A stretch of DNA of 64,000 nt, from the NCBI RefSeq assembly GCF_002994745.2, contig NC_037090.1:27138501-27202500 (forward strand), in the 5' to 3' direction. The notes under the pieces are model-generated. The model did not search any database. It saw nothing but the letters and a program-made list of their open reading frames with translations, and was not told the origin of the DNA. Origin of the DNA: Rosa chinensis (taxonomy: Eukaryota > Streptophyta > Magnoliopsida > Rosales > Rosaceae). Positions 36,449 through 48,758 of this stretch are shown in pieces; the first letter of the stretch is position 1; each line of letters opens with the position of its first letter. A program made the position numbers and the translations under genes.

Positions 36449-37817
36449 CTAATGAGCACTAACTATTACTTTATTCTTGTTGTCTTGAGCCAGAAAGACA
36501 ATCATGATAGGGTTTATAACCCTACTTGTCCTAAACCCTTCCATCAAGCTTGATTTTTGAGTGGGTGCACATATGATGGACATTATTTTCAAACTAGGAG
36601 AATTCTCCAGCACATACTTTGCAAACTCAATTCCATTAGACCCATCAGTAATCTCTATTGTTACCTCCTTAATCCGATTGATGAAGTCGAGTTCTTGCAG
36701 TTGCCAATGACCAGTATCGAATGATGATTCCTGGAAAAGTTTGACAAACAAGAAACCCAACTCAATTAAAAAGTCACAAATTAAGGAAGGACAACAAATA
36801 AAACCATCACTTACAACAGGTCCACCGGAAAAAAAGACTTTATCGCGAGGCGATCTTATATCCAAAGTAGTGAAATTAGGCACTGCTCTGAGAAGAGAGA
36901 CTATTGATGGAATCATCTTGTCATCCAAATCTGAGCTAATACTAACACCCAAATTCCGAACATTATAGAATGATTCCAGGAAATGCATGAAGACTTCCTC
37001 CATCAGCTTCTGCAAAAGATAAAAATGTAAAGAAAACAAAATTCATGAACTTGAAATTTTTCAAAAGTGCAACAGTGTTTACCTGAGCAGTGTGTTGTTT
37101 TATAACAAGAACTTTAACGCTTCGGATACTGCCGAAGAACTTATCGAGTTTGCTGTGTAAGTCAAGAATTCGCCCAGTTCCTTTAGTCAACATAGTACAG
37201 ACACAAATATCGACTTGTTCCAAGCAATTCAACTCTCCAAGAGAATGATAGTTCATTATGTTTCCAAACCATGTCTGGTACTTGAGATTTGGAGCAAAAA
37301 CATTCAAAGAATTGGTGTGTGCTGGAAAACCCCAATCTACATATATTTTTTCAAGTTTCTCACCAGAAATGGTAAGATGGAAGATACGAGGAAGAATCAC
37401 GAACAATTCCAGAGACGAGCTCTTAATGGTGACATTCTTGGGGCCTTGCACTCCCCAAAGCGACAATTCCTTGAGGGATTTGCAGTAAAGCGATACCCAT
37501 TTGCAAAACCCATCATCATCTTCTACAGTAACATTTACCAGTTTCAAGCAGACCAGATTGGAGCTAGAACAAGGGGATTTCAAAATCACATGTGCCACGT
37601 CCAAAGTTAAAGACCTCAAAGACCCACAAACAAAAACGCATGAAGGAAATTCAATCTGAATCCCTTTAGGACTAACCACGTTCGGCCCAAAAGGTCTTTG
37701 TAGCATCACATTGACTCTAACCGAAACGTCAAGCGATTCCACGTTGCACCTCAAGACTGCAGTTTGAACCCAACCGAGGATTTGAGAAATCTCCACACTA
37801 GAGACTCTGGATTCCGC
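36449..37817 (-). pseudogene. FBD/LRR-type F-box-family gene lacking its F-box (truncated)
   Basis: Exons 37083-37817 (open), 36815-37009 and 36449-36730 join in frame with GT-AG borders. The first exon has plant F-box/LRR wording: WVQTAVLRCNVESLDVSV, LRSLTLDVAHV, LVCLKLVNVTVEDDDGF and SLKELSLWG. The last exon has an FBD-like end (IKEVTIEITDGSNGIEFAKY, then LENSPSLKIMSI). An in-frame stop at 37818-37820 blocks upstream extension. The frame opens on GTG, and the first ATG is about 30 codons in. The F-box and the usual FVDRVL region are absent, so it cannot act as an SCF substrate receptor as it stands. An upstream exon not seen here is possible. Confidence 0.65.
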
Positions 37818-37820
37818 TCA

Positions 37821-38563
37821 GTTCAGTTTCCCTTAGATCGAATCGAGAAACTCAATTGACACAGAAGCTCTGTATTTTGTTTAAGGGTGCATGCGTATCG
37901 GAACTTGTCCAAGTAGCATGATGATGATGTTTTTTTTTTTCATGCTTCATCATGATGATGTTAAGGGTGCAAGGATTGAGAAATTCTTAGATAGGACGTA
38001 GGAACAACCACCACATGGTGGTAGGGGTGCCTAATTAAAATTAAAAAGAATTTTGTATATCCTGAAATAATTCCTTTTTTAATAATTCAATAAATCTAAA
38101 ACACCCACCTACAAAATTCTGATTGGGCAGTCATATTGACACGTGGTACGGCTGCTCTACCTAAGAATCTTTCATAAAGAGTGATCGAGCAACACGCAAG
38201 GATTGAAATGAACGACCGTCCTTCTTGCCATTATACCCTAACCCGACCTATATATAGCAGTTAACTAGGTGTGTGAGTTGTGTTAGATAATAAAATTGGC
38301 CCACGACGAAAATTCTGATATGAGACTAAAACTACAAATTACTTTTTCCATGAATTGAAAGCAAATAATACGAAATTCAAGTGATTTTTCTTATTTAATT
38401 ATGTGGGTACATGCAAGAGGACTGTGTTTTTATCTTTATCATTTTGTGTTAAAAGAAAAAGATACCCGTGTATTTATAAGTTCCTTTCTTATTCTTAAAA
38501 ACATATAAAAATTAGTTCTTAAGTTGGACTCATGATCTTTCTGATATCGAATTTGATAGATTA
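37821..38563. other. Intergenic, no gene seen
   Basis: AT-rich spacer with a short repeated ATGATGATGTT word near 37920-37965. The missing 5' part of the FBD/LRR-like gene was not found here. Confidence 0.5.
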
Positions 38564-38566
38564 TTA

Positions 38567-38874
38567 GGCCATCTCTAATGTTGTGATCTGAAGTAGATCA
38601 TGGTCTAAAATTTTAGACCTTCAAAATGTACTATTCATCCAAATAGTAAGATCTATAAATTTTATAACTCCAATCGTTTTATTTAACCTTCATTTTCATG
38701 TGGATTATTATTCTCCACACCAAATGCATGTGGGCTAGCCTTCAACTTTTCATAGTCCATTTCAATTTACACCATGGTGTATTTGTATACCAACTTATAG
38801 AGTTTAAACTCTCAAAACTGATTTTTAGACTCACCGTCTTATTGGAGACTTTGAACCTACAAGTGGAGATGGCC
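38567..38874. mobile_element. PIF/Harbinger-like MITE (308 bp)
   Basis: The terminal inverted repeat begins GGCCATCTC at both ends (GGCCATCTCTAATG and, reversed, GGCCATCTCCACTTG). It is flanked by the 3-bp TSD TTA (38564-38566 and 38875-38877), typical of PIF/Harbinger. It is AT-rich and noncoding. Confidence 0.75.
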
Positions 38875-38949
38875 TTAGCTCACTGCACCACTCAAGTGGC
38901 ATGGCAATGGTACCGAAAGCCTACTACTTGAAAGGAGGCATGAAAGAAG

Positions 38950-39430
38950 TAAGGAACAAGTTCTGAATCTGTTATTCATGTTGTGTGGAATTACCCTTTA
39001 GCTCAGAAAATATGGATGACATGTTGACTTGATTAGAATGGAGAAACTCATGATCAAAGAGGTAATACTTTGGAAATTCGTTATTATTTTTCGAGAATTT
39101 TTCAGAATTAATTATGTGGTTACTGGTAAGAGTGCGTGGTTCGAGAATGGAGTAGAATTAATTTCGGACGAATAATTATTTAGGAAGCATCATTTGGGGG
39201 GAAGGGGGGGGGCGCGAAGGTTGACTTTTTATATGTTGAGTTTTTCTGAAAACTTCATTTGCGAAAGTCATAGAGCGCGTCGATACGAGTTCATGGACAT
39301 ATGGAACGTAGGAATCGGAGTTCGTATGAAGAAGTTATGGCCATCGGAAAAAGTTTCCATTTTGGTTAAATAGAAAAATTTCTGGAAAAATTCAGAAAAA
39401 AAACTAATTTATGTCTTTGGAAACTTTTTC
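38950..39430. mobile_element. Possible LTR-retrotransposon remnant
   Basis: The stretch at 39255-39345 (GTCATAGAGCGCGTCGATAC and CGTATGAAGAAGTTATGGCC) resembles sequence I associate with LTRs of plant gypsy elements. No ends or partner LTR were found. Confidence 0.3.
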
Positions 39431-40271
39431 TCTCTCTTCTCTCCGGAGCCGCAGTTGAGGACTGATTTTTGTTCACCGATTTCTTCCTCCTTCGGCCACC
39501 GTTCGACTTGCCACTTGTTCCATTCCCTTCGCCTCACTTCTCTCTTTGTGGGTATAAAGATAGGAGTTTTTATATTTGAACCTCCAAATTTACTCACTTG
39601 ACCTCTATGCTTTTTACACCTCTTATCAAATCTTCATATACTAAATTTACTCACTAAACCTCACTAAACTTCCTCAAATAACCTCACTTATATAATTTGC
39701 AAACAAATTATTATCTTTAAAATAAAAATTTTAGTTATTTCAATGATTTAATCACTCTATAAATCTTAACTAAATATACATTTCTTAATCAAACTTGAGT
39801 TTCAAAAATTAATGTCTAATCAATAAGAAAATGCCATGAACTATTTTTAAAAAAAAAAATTTCTATTTTAGCTGTGCAAAAAAAAAAAAAGAGGAAATCA
39901 TTAATTTTTATTCTAAAAAAAAAATCATTCTTTTTTTAATGTTTATTTTTTTTGTATATTTTTTGTACCACATGATTAATTATTTAAATATTTTTAGTTT
40001 TTTTTTTAAACTTTTTTTTTCTATTTTAGCTGTGCGAAAAAAAATATGAAGAAATCATTTGTTTTTATTCTCAAAAAAAAAAAAATCATTCGTTTTTTTT
40101 ATGTTTATTTTTTTTCTATATTTTTTGTTACCACATGATTAATTATTTAAATATTTTTAGTGTCTTTTTTTTTTTTTGCAAATATAATGGATTGACTTAA
40201 ATTTAGGTCATAAATCATAGGAGGATTTATTTTGTTTTCTCTCACCAATATGTGTTCAACATATATATCAT

Positions 40272-41260
40272 TGTGCGAAAAAGTATGAAAACCCTCGAGA
40301 GCGAAAGCTCTCGCTGCTCTAGCGCCGCCAAAGACAAACGGCATCTATGGGAGTCTCCCCACCAGCGGCCAAGCACAGCTGCGACTTTTGCCGCCGGGCC
40401 AACTGCTTTCAAGCCGAGTTTACTCCAATTCGGGGTTTGTTTGTGGCTATGGTTGATGGTCACAATTGGGTTGGGTGGCTTCTGGCCACGGCCTAGACGT
40501 GGCCGTCTCCGGCATTGATCTCTGGGCGGCAGTTGGCTCATGCTTTGGTGGCTGTACTGGGTTGCGACGATACCGAATTCGTTGCTTGCAGTGGCAACGA
40601 ATAGGGAGATCGGTGGTTATGGTTAGGTGTTCAGATCCATTTAGGCATGCATGGCTGGTACCGCTGGGATTGATAGAGGCTTTCCAAGGAGGCAGCGGTC
40701 TCTGATTTGGTGGCTGGGATGGAGGCAGACGACGTCTGACGGTGGAGGGCGGCTGAGTTTGGGTGCCCTACTGTGGGTGTCCAAATCAATCTGGGTTTCC
40801 CAACTTTTGGGCTGCTATTGGGCCTATGTCACTCCTTTGGCCCATTTTCACCATTTCGTGGGTCAGACCTCTCCATAGGTCTGGATTTGGGACCCAGGAG
40901 ACCTTCTACAGGGTTTTTTTTCTAGCCCTAGAGATAAGGGCAAAGGAAAGCTTTAGACTTTCCTGGTTCCTTTGCCTACTACTGGAAATTGGGTTCATCA
41001 TTACTTTCTTCTCAGTCTACTTAGTTGTACACCAATTGAGGTCTCTAGGCGACTAGGTTTTCTTTTCAAATGGGGTTAGTAGTGAGAATTGGATTTCTTG
41101 TATTCTAGGATCAATAAGTGAGCATATGTGTTAATAGTGAAGGTACTTGTCTTTTGCTTGGCGGCTTGTGCCATCTAGATTTTAAGTATGAGACAGCATC
41201 TGATGTATGTGCCTTCTAGCCTTTAGTTAATAAAGCTATCCTTTTATCGAAGAAAAAAAA
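40272..41260 (+). mobile_element. RT-less non-LTR retrotransposon insertion in the MULE
   Basis: Flanked by CATATATATCAT at 40260-40271 and 41261-41272, with an A8 tail at 41253-41260 after a TTAATAAAGCTATCC-type 3' end. The 5' half is GC-rich, and no RT or endonuclease frame is seen. Frames of 75-97 codons lack known domains. It resembles the two reversed elements at 19.4-21.8 kb in layout. Confidence 0.75.
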
Positions 41261-41272
41261 CATATATATCAT

Positions 41273-41436
41273 TGTTGTAAATATTATTATCTATGTGGAT
41301 GTCCACGTAAATTCTCATTAGTTATGTACTTTGATGTAAACCCTGCCTCTATATAAAGGAGGCTAATGAGACTGAATGAGAACACTTCTACTTCCCCCTT
41401 ACTATTCTCTCTTCATCTTCTTCCTACTTTATAACA
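41273..41436 (+). repeat. Copia 5' LTR
   Basis: TGTTGTAAATATT...TTTATAACA, followed by a PBS-like CGTTATTAGCACG. Confidence 0.9.
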
Positions 41437-43277
41437 CGTTATTAGCACGCTTGCTCTATTTTTTAGACTCCATGATTATCTTAAAGTTTTTGGTGCAGCC
41501 TTGTTGCTTTTGACCTTAACTTTGATCTATGAGTTTAATATCTTCATTCACTGTGCGATGTGGAAGTTAATATTCATTTTGCGATGTGGAAGTTAATCTC
41601 CCAATTTTGTTCTTGACATGATACATACCACTTGCATCGTTTCTTTATTGAATCTGTTTTCAGATCGATGCGTATTTTTCAAATTTACCAATATTAATTG
41701 GGCTTGATCGGTTTGTTAAATATTCATGGTGGTCTTGGTTTGGGACTTGTGACGGAAGGGGTGGTCTCCATTTATTTACTTTGACTATTCTGTTGCTTCT
41801 TAATCTATTTTGTTGCTTCTTTATCCTATCGGTTTGTTAAAGATTCTGTTGCTTCTTAATCTTATATTATGATTAAACATTATCTTCTATTCTGGGTTGT
41901 TTAATTACACCCATTACTGATTGCTCATTATCGGCTATACATATCTTTTGCATATACAGGTGAAGAAAAATTGAGATATGGATAGTAGCAAATATATGTT
42001 TATTGCAAGCATAAATTGATATAATTACTACGTGTAATTCTTTTGAAATTCAGGTATATTTTTATTGATCTATTATTTGGATTTCAATTCATTTGTTTGA
42101 GAAGTTGATATAATAAACTCACATCTATCTAGTTGTGGACCAAATCGATCGAGACTAGAAGTTTCTTGATCCAATTATATGAGGGCCTGGAGTTCCTCAA
42201 GGGTTATATACTCAAAATTGCGACATGAATTTTCTTAGAGTTGATACAATTAATGAGGGCCAGAAATTCCTCAGAGTTAAACAATGATCGAACCCACATG
42301 TTGTGATTCCTAGTCATATGGGGGCCTGAAGTTCCTCAAGGGTCGTGAAATGTAAATTGGAAAATTGTGACATGAAGCTCTTCAGAACTTATGCAATTAC
42401 GAGGGCCAGAAGATCCTCAGAGCTATATAATCAAGTATATGAACTCAAATGTTTCTTAATCCCCAATTATAAGAGGGCCTGAAGTTCCTCCAATTATCTT
42501 TTAATGTTGGGGTTCCTTCCTCCTTATGACTATTTTTGAATTTGGAATTCAAACCACCTTTAGAACCTGCAGTTCAAAGTTGGACAATCAATCGAAGCCA
42601 TAAGCTTCTGCCTAGCATTTAGATCAGAGGACTTGGTTCTCCTATTGTCTTTTGTGAGATGAGATACAAGATTATCATATATTGTGAAGTTAACCAGACC
42701 AGAAGTTCTGTGTATTTCCTTCATTTATGGAACCAGAAGTTCCCAGTTCATTTTATCGCATAATTTTATTTATTTGCTCGTATTATATTAATTTTCTTAT
42801 TTTCATTAAAGTAAGTTTTTTTATACAGACCATTAGTCTGATATCTCGAACCTCCAAATTTTGAGTGTACATTTTTTGAACCAGAAGTTCAAAATGCATT
42901 TGATGTTAATCTACTTCAAACAACAATACAATAATTGAATGTCATGTTTTAACTGTATAACACGGACCAGAAGCTTCGTGTATATCCTATGAGATCCACC
43001 GTTCAATTCTTACAAATTTGATTAATTTGTGTCATCTTCAAACTTATGTTTTGAGTGACTTTCAGGCAATGCAATTTTATCCATGGTGTTTAGAAAACAT
43101 TATTAAGACTTATGCTTATGAGGCTAATATAACAACATCTCAGATCTTACATATTCGATTGATGGCTCAAGAAGAGCACATATTATTGTCTCTTTGCATC
43201 CTGTGCCTCCAATATTACTAGAGATGTACAACCTCTCCCTCTCATGGATCTCATTGATAAGAAAGCCGATTGACATG

Positions 43278-43792
43278 TGTTAATGTCTAAAAGTCTAGCG
43301 GTAGCTGGACCTTAGTTAACGCTGATCCGGCAGGCGGATCGATACCTTTGTTGTGAGTGGTTCCCGTTACCTGTCAAATAAAATACAATGGGCGTCAGAG
43401 GGAGACCGCGCCGGGCGGTCTTCAACTCTCCGATGCCTAAGTTAGTCAATGTATTTATGTTGACAAAGTAATAGTAGGTAAGTATTGAATGCGTCCTTAA
43501 TGAGGAGAGAGGAGAGAACCTTTTATAGGTGAGGAAGAGGATGATCTTCTCTTTGTTTTCGATGTGGGACTGATGGTGCTTCAGTTCCCAGTTTCAGTAG
43601 CTTCTGATGCCATCTTGACACGGCGCGTGGCGGCGCGTCGGCGGTGCTTTGGGGTTGATCCGGGGCTAAGGCGGTAACCCGGCTAACTGTCTTTACGCCA
43701 GTCACTCATATGGTGGGCGTTGGTACCCCTGGTGGTACCATGAGCGTGGCTCATTATAGCTAATTATGCTTGCAAATGGACATGCATGTACA
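43278..43792 (-). repeat. Tat element 3' LTR
   Basis: 515 bp, the partner of 54521-55035, ending at TSD ACATG (43273-43277). Confidence 0.95.
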
Positions 43793-43810
43793 AGTCCCCC
43801 AAATCCCCAG
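43793..43810 (-). other. Polypurine tract of the Tat element
   Basis: On the minus strand, GGGGATTTGGGGGACT directly abuts the 3' LTR; this is the expected plus-strand primer. Confidence 0.75.
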
Positions 43811-44400
43811 TCAAGGAGGGCAATCTTGGTTGGGGAGTTGATCGGCGGTTTGAAGCGTTTCTCCCGCTAGACTTTGCAGAAGCATAATTAGCGTCAGTGC
43901 GTTGTCAACCATGGATTTACTGAGCAAACGCTTTGTGCCCTTTCGGGTGGGCCCCTGCTAGGCCCCCCAGGGAGTCCCCCACTCCCCGGCTAAGATGGAC
44001 CTCCGGATGGTCGTTGTTATTGTTTGTTGAGGGGGAGCTGCACGGAGCAGCGCTGCACGGAGCAGAGGGTGTTGGGTTGCGAGCCCAATCTTAGCACCCA
44101 GGTGACGGGGGTCAACGTACCTGATCAGGGCTGTCGTAGACTGTTGACTAGTCCCCGTGTCCCGTAGGGACATTCTGACCGTAACTCCGCGTGGCGGCGT
44201 TGTCAGAGAGGCGTGGCCTCGGGATCCGCCGCTGGCGGAAGTCCCCCCGCTAGATGTAGCAGGAAGCAGCGTCAAGTAGACGTGCTTGGTATTTTATTGA
44301 GCGGTGTTGCGCTGAATAAAGTACGCAGCTTGTCAGATGAGAAATGGGGTCAGCCAGCGGTGCGCTGTGTAGCGGAGGACGCCCCGTTTACCAAATGAGG
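43811..44400. other. Tat 3' untranslated region
   Basis: GC-rich element DNA between the polypurine tract and the tandem array. Short frames only. Confidence 0.6.
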
Positions 44401-44401
44401 A

Positions 44402-44858
44402 GAGAAGCTCCGCCGGCGGGGTTTCGCTCAGCGGAGACTCCGTCACTTGGAAGATGACAAGTGAGGATCCTCTGGCGGGGTTTCGCTCAGCGGAGACTCC
44501 GTCACTTGGGAGATGCAAGTGAGGATCCGCTGGCGGGGTTTCGCTCAGCGGAGACTCCGTCACTTGGAAGATGACAAGTGAGGATCCGCTGGCGGGGTTT
44601 CGCTCAGTGGAGACTCCGTCACTTGGGAGATGTAAGTGAGGATCCGCTGGCGGGGTTTCGCTCAGCGGAGGCTCCGTCACTAGGGAGATGACAAGTGAGG
44701 ATCCGCCGGCGGGGTTTCGCTCAGCGGAGACTCCGTCACTTGGGAGATGCAAGTGAGGATCCTCTGGCGGGGTTTCGCTCAGCGGAGACTCCGTCACTTG
44801 GGAGATGACAAGTGAGGATGGATCCGCTGGGCGGGGTTTTCGCTCAGCGGAGACTTGC
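44402..44858. repeat. 58-59 bp tandem repeat, eight copies, in Tat 3' region
   Basis: Units with GGCGGGGTTTCGCTCAGCGG begin near 44415, 44474, 44532, 44591, 44649, 44708, 44766 and 44829. GATGACAAG and GATGCAAG/GATGTAAG variants mostly alternate. It lies between the 3' LTR and the antisense gene, upstream of that gene's start. Confidence 0.9.
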
Positions 44859-44859
44859 C

Positions 44860-45613
44860 ATGGTTGGGGGGTTTACTTGTCAGGTGGTGACTTCCCTTGG
44901 AAGCCAAAGAATGATGACGGTGGACACGTGGCTAACTCTGAGAGGGTTAGCGTCTGGAGGCTTGCCTCCTAAGCCTAGCCGTCTTCTCGTCATTAATGCG
45001 AGTAATGATGGATTTCGTAACCGAGGCGACGCCTCGGTTAATCCAGGGAGTTAATGAAGACGTGGGACACGTGTACGGTTGGTACGTGATGTAGTTTTGT
45101 AGCGGACGGCTCAGGATTATTTGATGTTGACATAAAAAGGGGGGAACTGAGCGAGTTTCGACATTTCTGGAAAATCTTCAAATCTGAGTTGCCTGCTTCG
45201 AGCCTTGTTCGCCTGCGAATTGCGAAGGAGATCCCCGGGTTTGCGTGGAGTAGTCGGACTGGAGAGGACGAAATCTGTTAGTGAAGACGAACTGCACTCC
45301 AAAGTCTTCGACGTGAGGTTGGTATTTCGGATCCTCTTCTTGTTTCATTGAATCTGCAATGGTGGTTTCTGGGTTTTGGTATTTCTGTTGATGGTATGAT
45401 ATTGCCTCTGTGCTGTTTTCGGAGGGTGTAGGGAGAGATTTGAGGGAGGTTATGGTGTTTGACAGAAAGTTGGGGTTTTGGGTTTTGCTAGACGGTCTAA
45501 TCTGGGTTGAGCGTGCGGTTGTTTTTGTTTTGGTATTTTTGTGGGTAGTTGTTCTTGGCATCTTTGGCTATATCTGATGTGAGAGTAGGTTAGATCTGTA
45601 TTTGTGCTAACTG
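44860..45613. promoter_or_regulatory. Presumed leader/promoter of the Tat antisense gene
   Basis: No coding frame. A TATA-like ACATAAAAAGG at about 45130-45140 lies roughly 500 bp upstream of the antisense gene ATG, and a splice-acceptor-like TTTTAG lies just before it. A promoter role is inference. Confidence 0.35.
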
Positions 45614-45634
45614 ATGTGGGTTTTAGGGTTTGGG

Positions 45635-46764
45635 ATGGCCAACGTCATAGATATTTCGAGCAGTGAGGATTCCGGGTCTGACGTGTCGTTCAGCGTGGCG
45701 GATATGACCTTTATTGACTCGTTGCGTCCGTCTGCCCATGCAGGAACCTCACTGCCAGAACCGCTTGAAGTTGAGCCACTTCGGACCATCCCCTGGGAAA
45801 TAGCTATGGATCGTGGTTCGCGTCCAGAGAGCTCTAGGGCGGGTGAGTTGGCTAGGCGCGACGAGCGCTTGGCGAGCAATAGTGCTGCTAGCGGCTCCGC
45901 TGGCGAAGGGGAAGCGCCGGGCCAAAATGTCGAGTCGGCGTGGTACCTCTCAGATGGCACCGCCGTCGACGAGGCAGGTGGGCGGATGGATGCCGCCGCT
46001 GTTAACCGGATGAAGCGGACGTTCCGGTTGCCGGGCTCGGTGAAGCTGCGCCCCCCGACAGCGGATGAGAAGGCCTCGATGCTCCCAGCGGGATGTGCTG
46101 CCGTGCACGAGGCCATATTCCGCCAAGGAGTGACATTCCCGCTAGTGCCCAATCTCCAAATTCTTGTGTGCGAGTTTGGTCTTGCCTTTGGGCAGATCTG
46201 TCCCAACATGTGGCGGTTGCTGTTGGCGATGAACTCCCTGTGGCGCTTGTCGGGGTGCGAGGGGCCTACCGTGGCGGAAGTGCTTCACTTCTACGAGCTA
46301 GTGTATGTGAAGCGCCGAGGTTGCAGAGGGTGCGTGAACCTAAGCCGCCGCCAGGGAGCGCCCAAGTTGATTGAGAATCTAAGGGACTCAATGTCCTACT
46401 GGCGGGGGACCTTCTGCGTCGCCACAGATGGCTGGGAGTACCATACTAGGTCGAATGTGGAGGGGCCGACGTTTAAGACTAAGTCGGAATTCCAGCCCAT
46501 CCGAGGTTGGCAACTGGTTTCCGCTAAAACTAACTGGCGGTTTCAAACTTTTGCAAACCTGCGGTTTTTGCTAATGATTATTGTGTTTGTGCAGCGGGAC
46601 TAAGGTATATTCTGACGCGCGAAGAGGAGTGTCGCGTGGCGAGGATCCGCGGCTGCTGGCGGAACCGCAATTTGCTCGACTTCCGTCTTCTGACCGGTTG
46701 GGAATTGCTGGTCGACCTGGGGCTAACTCGCTCTATTGGTGAGAGCCACTCCGCCACACCTCAT

Positions 46765-46800
<36 letters not shown>

Positions 46801-48344
46801 ATCCGGACTGACGGGTGTTTGTGTTTTTCTTTTCAGAAACCCCGCCCGGTAACAAATCTAGTCGCGACGCTTTCGAAAAAGCAATGGATCGTGCCGAGAT
46901 AGAAAATTTTCTGGAGGCTATGTATGCCGAGGGGCTGGCGGCCCAGCAGACGGTGGTGAACCCGGAGACGCTGGTGCTGAGCCAGTCTGAGGTTGCGGTG
47001 GAGCTGCCGATGCCGCACCACTCCCATCTGGGTGAGGATGGCCTGCCGGTAGTGCAGGCGGACACCCAAGTGGGTGGCGGGGAGAGGGGGAATGTTGGTA
47101 CAAGGCCGCGGGAGCGGATGCCTACCACCCGGCGCGGTCCTCAAAAGAAGACGGTGCAGCCGACGGGGACTGCCACCGAGTCCCGGGGTGAGCCGCCGGT
47201 GCGGGTGACGAGGACCGCTGCTGGGACACAACGGGCGTTGGAGAAAAAACGCTGGCAGCCTGACTCCCCCGTCGAGGAAGAGGAAGAAGAGGTGGTGATC
47301 GGAGTCCGCCAACAAAAGAAGGCTCGACAAGCTGCGTCGAAGGGTGCAGTGGCGGAGGGGGAGGCAGCAGCCGTCAGTGATCTGGACTCCTTTGCCGAGT
47401 ATGCGCCATTCATGACAGAAGGGGAGCGGGCATTCCTTTTCCATTTGTGCGAGCGGCTGGGGTTCGGGGGTCTGGCGGGCATATCGCGCCCGACGGCAAT
47501 TGACCAATCGCCCTTCAGCTCGGCGTTTGGTCAAATATCTGCGGGGTTACATGATATGTTCGAGGCGGCGTCTAAGCAGCCCCGGATTGAGGAAGAGCTC
47601 AGGGGGGAGATCGGAGGTCTCCAGAGGGAGCTGGCGGAGGCCAAGGAGAGATTGGCGGAGGCCGAGCAGGGGCTGGCCAAGGCGGAGTGTGACTATGCGG
47701 ACGCCCGCGGCAAGCTTAATGCGGCCATAAGGCGGGACCTGGAGAGGAATGAACGCGTCTCCCAGTTGGAGCAGGAGATCGCATTGCTGCAGGAGCGGAT
47801 AGCCGCTAAAGATAAGAAGCTCATTATTGTGCAGCGGGAGTCTGCCGCCAGACTGGGTGAGATGCAGCGGCTGGACGGGGAGGTCAACCGCCTGAAAAAT
47901 GAACAGAGTTCTTCTGCAGCCGCCGCCGTTGAAGCGTTCAAGATGTCGGCGGAGTATAAAAAGACATTGACCGAAGCGGCGAAGTCTGGGGCCCGGGCAA
48001 ATATAGACATGTTGACGCGGAAGGGCGCCATTGACTTTGTAAAGGCGTCACAGCCCGACGTGCCGGTGGTCGAGGGTGTCCCGCCGGAGACAGAAGTCGT
48101 GCCTCCCACTGCGGCAGGTACCCATTCGGGCAGCGGGGAAAGTGGCTCCCATCCGCCGGAAAGGTCCCGGCAGACTCCCCAGCAGACCCCGTCGGAGGTG
48201 TCACGTGCCGGATTTCTGGAGGCACACACCCGGGCGGATGGTACAATGGAGACTCCCAGTCCGACAGCTCGAGGGTCCGATCAGGCGAGCCGATCGGTCG
48301 TGCCGCCGCCAGTTGAAGCCGGAGAAGCCGAAGACAACCGCTGA
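45635..48344 (+). CDS. Antisense gene of the Tat element (PF04195-like, three exons)
   Basis: Exons 45635-46505, 46595-46738 and 46837-48344 join in frame with GT-AG borders, giving 840 aa. An in-frame ATG at 45614 would add 7. The N-terminus is acidic and Ser-rich. Residues about 160-255 (VTFPLVPNLQILVCEFGLAF, then CPNMWRLLLAMNSLWRL) match the 'putative gypsy type transposon' family PF04195 as I know it. Exon 2 adds CRVARIRGCWRNRNLLDFR. Residues about 589-695 are a long coiled coil (EEELRGEIGGLQRELAEAKE on). The second intron holds a T run of over 30. It runs opposite to gag-pol and ends 414 bp from its stop. Function is unknown. Confidence 0.85.
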
Positions 48345-48758
48345 AGCCAGCTGAGACTTCCATAGGTTTTTTTTTTTTTACACTGTAATAATGAACTATT
48401 TTGGGTGGGGAGTCCCAGCCCTGAAATGAAATTTCAGAGTTTGACGTTTGTCATGATGTGTTTGTACCGCTAGAGTTTTGACGTAGAGATTTTTCTTTTG
48501 CCAAGCAATGAAACATTAAAGGAATTAAAATTGGTCCAAGTGCACCACGTAGAGGACGTGGTCCGCTGACGATTCCTGGCGTTGCCAGTTGCCCTCAGTG
48601 CTAGACTTGGTAACAATGGTTTGAATAATTCCTCGTTTCATTGATAGCTGACTGATCAGCGTTTACAAAAGAGGGGTAGTACCCGTTGGGTAGCTTCCCT
48701 TAGCTAAATATTGAACAAAAATTTAGCTAAGTCAAGATGCTCTTGGGTAGCGGCATGA

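Noticed and set aside
39840..40160. Independent tandem repeat element
   Set aside because: It is an internal duplication within the MULE-like element, explaining why that copy is about 200 bp longer than 28052-28854.
44333..44797. 154-codon minus-strand frame with regular peptide repeats
   Set aside because: Translation of the 58-59 bp tandem array; the frame is kept by chance over these units.
45607..46209. 200-codon minus-strand frame in the Tat element
   Set aside because: Complement of exon 1 of the antisense gene; GC-rich codons leave the opposite strand open.
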